This document shows, one piece after another, positions 8,613 to 11,659 of a DNA stretch of 11,659 bases. The notes under the pieces are model-generated. The model was not told the DNA's origin and ran no database searches. It was given only the letters and a program-made list of their open reading frames with translations. The position numbers and the translations under genes are program-made. Each line of letters begins with the position of its first letter. Within the stretch, counting starts at the first letter, position 1. This stretch comes from Chloroflexota bacterium (GTDB lineage Bacteria > Desulfobacterota > Desulfuromonadia > Desulfuromonadales > Geopsychrobacteraceae), in contig JADFVC010000156.1 in NCBI GenBank assembly GCA_015222355.1, forward strand, positions 1 through 11,659. The letters are read 5' to 3'.

Positions 8613-9851
8613 TTATTTCAATCGTACGGAATGAAAAACCCGCTGGCCCTTGCGCAGTTCCAGCTCTGGAAGATCCACCACCCGCTGTCCAGTGAACCCG
8701 GGTGTGCCGATTTTCAAACGCAACTTGTGCCTGCCAACCGACAATGGCACCCGCACCAGGGTCAAACGTCCCGGCAGCGTCTGCCAGGAGCGGGTATCCG
8801 GCTCTTCCAGCAAAAACAGGGTCACCCGGGCCGCCGCTTCTGCGGCCCCGCCATGCTCATTTCCAACCGACTGGGCAATCGCCTCCTTGCCGGCAACCCT
8901 TAAAGTCTCTTTCGCAATCATGCTGAGCTTACGTTCCTCAAGAGCTTTTCTGGCGACGGCGCCGAGAGAACTCGACAGCTGCGGCAACGCCGGACTGCGA
9001 GGCAGGATGTCGACCTGAACCCGGGGCGCAGAAAGCGCCTCATAGTAGGGGAAGGAAAAGCGGATTGAGGGTGGCAGAACCACGTTACCCGGACGCTTTT
9101 CCGGAATCCGGCCATTGGCAACAAACAGCACCAACTCGCCGTCACCACGGGGAAGTAATACCGGCAGATAAGGTTGGTAATGCGCAACCTCGTCAAGTTG
9201 CCCGAGCCGGGCACTGATCTGTACCAAGTCAGCAGCCACCGAGGTCGGGTGCAGATCTTCCGCCAATCGACGATACACCAGATAGGCGTCATTATCCTCA
9301 CCGACATGGCTGAAACAGAGGGCAATCAAGCCACGGGTGAAGTAATCCTCTTGCAGCGCCTCAGCATAGCGACCCAGCAGTTCCAGTGCCTGTTTCGCCT
9401 CGACCAGGGCACTGTCATGCTGCCCGAGCAGCAGAAAGTTCATCATCAGGTAGCTGTGGGCCCAAAGTCTTTCACTATATTCCCCCTTGTAGCGTACCAA
9501 CCATTCAGTGGTGACCAGAGAGCCCAGTTGCTCACTGACACTGATCTGTTCAAACTCAGCAATCAGTTCAGTCGCTTGTAACAGCACATCGACGCTCTGT
9601 TGATAACGCTGCAACCGGTGCAGCACCAGCCCCTGCTCCAGCAAAAACAACAGCTGGCTACGCTGACCAAACCGGTCCCCTTTTTCCAACGTGGACAGGG
9701 CCCGCTGTGGCTGATCCGCGTAGAAAAACTCGCTGGCTCGGTTAAGACGGCCGGCACAGCCGCTGAGGCTGACAACAAAAAAGAGCAGGGCAAAAATACG
9801 GAAGCCGGATCGGCAGAATTGCGCCGATCCGGCTGGCAGGTAAAAATTCAT
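8613..9851 (-). CDS. COG3014-like TPR lipoprotein
   Basis: A 412-residue predicted lipoprotein of unknown function. A basic, then hydrophobic N-terminus ends in lipobox LSGC with Cys32; the following residue is Ala, so outer-membrane sorting is expected. Residues about 38-205 are helical, with TPR-like repeats (for example around 43-60, 88-110, 130-160 and 163-190). The C-terminal half contains a GELVLFVANGRIP block, RFSFPYYEA, a small-residue-rich helical stretch and DTRSWQTLPGRL. I recognise these as features of the COG3014 family, often next to LpoB-like genes; this is from memory. It lies 21 nt after the lpoB-like gene, in the same frame with a single TAA between. The ATG at 9851 has no evident Shine-Dalgarno sequence, and a 12-bp hairpin sits at codons 6-17. 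A role with the neighbour in peptidoglycan synthesis is inferred only. Confidence 0.85.
   Translation of the reverse strand: MNFYLPAGSAQFCRSGFRIFALLFFVVSLSGCAGRLNRASEFFYADQPQRALSTLEKGDRFGQRSQLLFLLEQGLVLHRLQRYQQSVDVLLQATELIAEFEQISVSEQLGSLVTTEWLVRYKGEYSERLWAHSYLMMNFLLLGQHDSALVEAKQALELLGRYAEALQEDYFTRGLIALCFSHVGEDNDAYLVYRRLAEDLHPTSVAADLVQISARLGQLDEVAHYQPYLPVLLPRGDGELVLFVANGRIPEKRPGNVVLPPSIRFSFPYYEALSAPRVQVDILPRSPALPQLSSSLGAVARKALEERKLSMIAKETLRVAGKEAIAQSVGNEHGGAAEAAARVTLFLLEEPDTRSWQTLPGRLTLVRVPLSVGRHKLRLKIGTPGFTGQRVVDLPELELRKGQRVFHSVRLK
9803..9834. repeat. Perfect 12-bp inverted repeat inside the lipoprotein gene start
   Basis: AGCCGGATCGGC (9803-9814) is the exact reverse complement of GCCGATCCGGCT (9823-9834), with an 8-nt loop. 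In the minus-strand mRNA the hairpin begins 17 nt after the A of the start codon. It resembles an intrinsic terminator stem, but the T-run (ATTTTT) comes only about 5 nt later, so an attenuator or translational control element is possible. No second copy was noticed in the window. Confidence 0.8.
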
Positions 9852-9872
9852 AAGAACTGGAGCGAGCCCCGG

Positions 9873-10475
9873 TTACCAGCCGATAAACGGCTTGAAAGAT
9901 TCACGGATCACTTCAACACGGTCTGCCCATTCGATCAAACCGGATTCAATATCGGTCAGCTCCAGATTCAGGCTGTAGTACATCAGGGTCTTTTTCATCA
10001 GTCGGAACTGCCGCGGCTGCTTCTTTTCAATCGAGCGCAGAGTCCCGGTCAGCATGTATTTGGCCCCAACCTGCCGGGCTTTCAGAATCCGGGTTTCCGC
10101 AGCGACACTGCCGCCGTATTGGTAGCTGGTCTCCCGTTCGATGTTCTTACGCTGGGTTTCGTTGACAAACCGCACCCGGCCACTCTCCAGCATCGTCTGG
10201 CGGATATCATCCGTGATGGCGCTGGTGCTGATGTGTTCACTGGTCCGGTTGGCGATGCCATAAACGATCAACACCGGCCGGTCGGTTGAACGAACCAGCG
10301 GATGCTTGGTCAACAAAGATGTGACCATATCGGCAACAATCGACTTCTTGTCCGAGAAGTGGTAGCCCTCATCGTAGATGACTTTTTCATCCGGCGCGAC
10401 TTCCCGGGTCATGACGCTACAACCGGTGAGCAGCACGAGGAGCGGAAGCACGATCCAGGTCATAAATCTCTTCAT
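9873..10475 (-). CDS. lpoB: LpoB-like penicillin-binding-protein activator lipoprotein
   Basis: A 200-residue lipoprotein with a short signal peptide and lipobox LLTGC (Cys19). The next residue is Ser, predicting outer-membrane sorting. The block VLIVYGIANRTSEHISTSAITDDIRQ (split as 68-76 and 77-92) followed by SGRVRFV is characteristic of the LpoB/COG3417 family. In E. coli LpoB reaches through the peptidoglycan to stimulate PBP1B. The body (about 40-200) fits the family's globular domain. The long disordered proline-rich linker of E. coli LpoB is absent, so the molecule is compact. The start is ATG at 10475, with AGGAG 6 nt upstream. Upstream in-frame ATG (10481) and TTG (10499) lie at or before that site and are less likely. 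The HIT gene stops 16 nt upstream. Family call good; activation of a specific PBP is inferred. Confidence 0.85.
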   Translation of the reverse strand: MKRFMTWIVLPLLVLLTGCSVMTREVAPDEKVIYDEGYHFSDKKSIVADMVTSLLTKHPLVRSTDRPVLIVYGIANRTSEHISTSAITDDIRQTMLESGRVRFVNETQRKNIERETSYQYGGSVAAETRILKARQVGAKYMLTGTLRSIEKKQPRQFRLMKKTLMYYSLNLELTDIESGLIEWADRVEVIRESFKPFIGW

Positions 10476-10491
10476 TTTCATCTCCTGACGT

Positions 10492-10908
10492 TTATCCAAC
10501 CAGAAATTCGGCCAACCCTTTTTTCACTTGTTTCACAATAACATCAATCTGTTCCTCAACATAGGGTACCGGCGGGCGCTGCCCCCAAACCGGACCGGGC
10601 CAGGCCGGATCGTCGACCCGGCGGGCGACATGATGCAGGTGCAATTGGCTGACGATATTGCCCAAGGCTGCGACGTTCAGTTTATCAAACTTGAAGCTTG
10701 TTTCCATCCAGCGCGCCAAGATCGCCGACTCACGCCAGAACTGTTGCTGGTCGGTCTCAGGCAGATGATGGATTTCACGCATCCCCTCCCGGCGCGGCAC
10801 CAGGATAAACCAGGGGTAGGTCTGCTCATTCATCAGCAGCAGGCTGCTCAAAGGAAAATCACCAAGGTAAATTGTATCGGCCTGCAAACGTGGATCAAGT
10901 TGAAACAT
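10492..10908 (-). CDS. HIT-family nucleotide hydrolase/transferase
   Basis: A 138-residue cytoplasmic protein of the histidine-triad superfamily. Family landmarks are LDPRLQADT at the N-terminus, PWFILVPRR (32-40), KLNVAALGN (76-84) and the active-site strand QLHLHHVAR (88-96). The triad reads Q-x-H-x-H, with His90 and His92 in the usual second and third positions and Gln88 in place of the first His; another His follows at 93. Relatives hydrolyse dinucleoside polyphosphates or nucleoside phosphoramidates; the substrate cannot be told from sequence. A DDPAWPGPVWG segment (99-109) after the triad marks this proteobacterial subfamily. The start is ATG at 10908, with GGAG 5 nt upstream; the frame stays open to 10989, but that stretch overlaps rlmKL and does not look like HIT sequence. 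It sits 28 nt after rlmKL and 16 nt before the lpoB-like gene. Confidence 0.92.
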   Translation of the reverse strand: MFQLDPRLQADTIYLGDFPLSSLLLMNEQTYPWFILVPRREGMREIHHLPETDQQQFWRESAILARWMETSFKFDKLNVAALGNIVSQLHLHHVARRVDDPAWPGPVWGQRPPVPYVEEQIDVIVKQVKKGLAEFLVG

Positions 10909-10936
10909 GGGAACTCCAGAGGAAGGAATATCGCTG

Positions 10937-11659
10937 TCAACTGCGATGTCGGACAAACCAGCAATTGTGAATCCGCGGATGACGTGCAAAATCGAGGGGA
11001 ATGGTCTTATCCGTCAGACTCTCGATCTGCAACTCCGGCAAAGCGTCTGCGTCCAGCTTGAAATTGCGCAGGTTATTGGAAAAAATCAGGGTTCCACCCG
11101 GAGATAACAGCTTCGCCACCTTGCGCAGCAACCCGACATGATCTCGTTGGATATCGAAGCTGTTGTCCATCGACTTGGAATTGGAAAAGGTCGGCGGATC
11201 GAGAAAGATCAGGTCGAAAGCAGCCGCCCGTTCCGACTGCACCCCATCAATCCAGACCAGGCAATCGGCCTGGATCAGTTCCTCGTCATCCGGATCGAAA
11301 TCGTTCAGGGCGATATTCTTCCGCGCCCATTCCAGATAAGTGCGCGACATATCCACCGTAGTGGTTTCCATCGCGCCCCCCACCAAGGCATGCACCGTCG
11401 CAGAGCCGGTATAGGCAAACAGGTTGAGAAAACGGCTGCCATGAGCCATGTTCTGGATCAACTGTCGGGTCGGGCGATGATCGAGAAAGAGACCGGTATC
11501 CAGATAATCGGTCAGGTTGACCAGAAATTTACAGTTCCCCTCCTGAACCTCTTTGAGGATGCCGCGCCGGGCCTGTTTTTCGTATTGCTGCGTCCCTTTC
11601 TGCTGCTGACGTATCTTCAGATGGATGTTGTCAGGGGAAATGTCGAGAACCTGTGGCAA
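10937..11659 (-). CDS. rlmL: 23S rRNA methyltransferase RlmK domain (RlmKL), C-terminal part
   Basis: The last 240 residues of a SAM-dependent methyltransferase whose 5' end is beyond the right edge. The visible part matches the C-terminal RlmK domain of E. coli RlmKL, which makes m7G2069 in 23S rRNA. Shared blocks are QQKGTQQYEK (about 18-27 of the fragment), VNLTDYLDTGLFLDHR (47-62), the SAM-binding NLFAYTGSATVHA (79-91), TTVDMSRTYLEWA (100-112), the catalytic-loop DPPTFSNSK (154-162) and the IHNCW ending. Close similarity to RlmKL across this region suggests a full RlmL-RlmK fusion, but the N-terminal THUMP and m2G2445 methyltransferase domains are not in view, so a stand-alone RlmK is possible. 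First visible gene of the operon continuing through the HIT and lipoprotein genes; its promoter is outside the window. Confidence 0.93.
   Translation of the reverse strand: MPQVLDISPDNIHLKIRQQQKGTQQYEKQARRGILKEVQEGNCKFLVNLTDYLDTGLFLDHRPTRQLIQNMAHGSRFLNLFAYTGSATVHALVGGAMETTTVDMSRTYLEWARKNIALNDFDPDDEELIQADCLVWIDGVQSERAAAFDLIFLDPPTFSNSKSMDNSFDIQRDHVGLLRKVAKLLSPGGTLIFSNNLRNFKLDADALPELQIESLTDKTIPLDFARHPRIHNCWFVRHRS

Noticed and set aside
10909..10989. Longer start for the HIT gene at 10989
   Set aside because: The extra 27 residues overlap the end of rlmKL and are not HIT-like; ATG at 10908 has GGAG 5 nt upstream.

Overview
The window looks like core chromosome of a Gram-negative bacterium, most likely a deltaproteobacterium of the Desulfuromonas/Geobacter/Pelobacter type. 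This is inferred from gene content and order, not from a search. An apolipoprotein N-acyltransferase and an LpoB-type outer-membrane lipoprotein indicate a Gram-negative envelope. The order phoH / 7TM-HD phosphohydrolase / ybeY is one I associate with Firmicutes and deltaproteobacteria, and here it is joined to the proteobacterial corC-lnt tail. Ten protein genes are visible, two cut by the window edges. All are intact, and none shows signs of recent transfer. No tRNA, rRNA, CRISPR array, insertion sequence or prophage was seen.

Region by region: (1) 1-289, minus: the 5' end of a Na/Pi-cotransporter-family gene, with its own candidate promoter. (2) 368-6563, minus: a tight five-gene unit transcribed phoH (ybeZ) -> 7TM-HD phosphohydrolase (PgpH/YqfF-like) -> ybeY -> corC (ybeX) -> lnt. 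The genes overlap or nearly touch, three start at GTG or TTG, and the HD-gene tail shares 101 nt with ybeY. (3) 6564-6799: divergent promoter region. (4) 6800-8476, plus: ettA, an ABC-F translation factor, followed by a strong hairpin terminator that can work in both directions. (5) 8613-11659, minus: rlmKL (C-terminal part) -> HIT-family hydrolase -> lpoB-like lipoprotein -> COG3014-like TPR lipoprotein, converging on the terminator.

Functionally the window joins ribosome work (YbeY rRNA maturation, PhoH/YbeZ partner, EttA, RlmKL rRNA methylation) to envelope work (Lnt lipoprotein acylation, two lipoproteins of which one resembles a penicillin-binding-protein activator, CorC, 7TM-HD enzyme). 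No clearly new biological system was found. The most interesting points are the dual-coding overlap between the HD gene and ybeY, the poorly characterised lipoprotein pair, and a perfect 12-bp hairpin just inside the second lipoprotein gene, which has no evident ribosome binding site.
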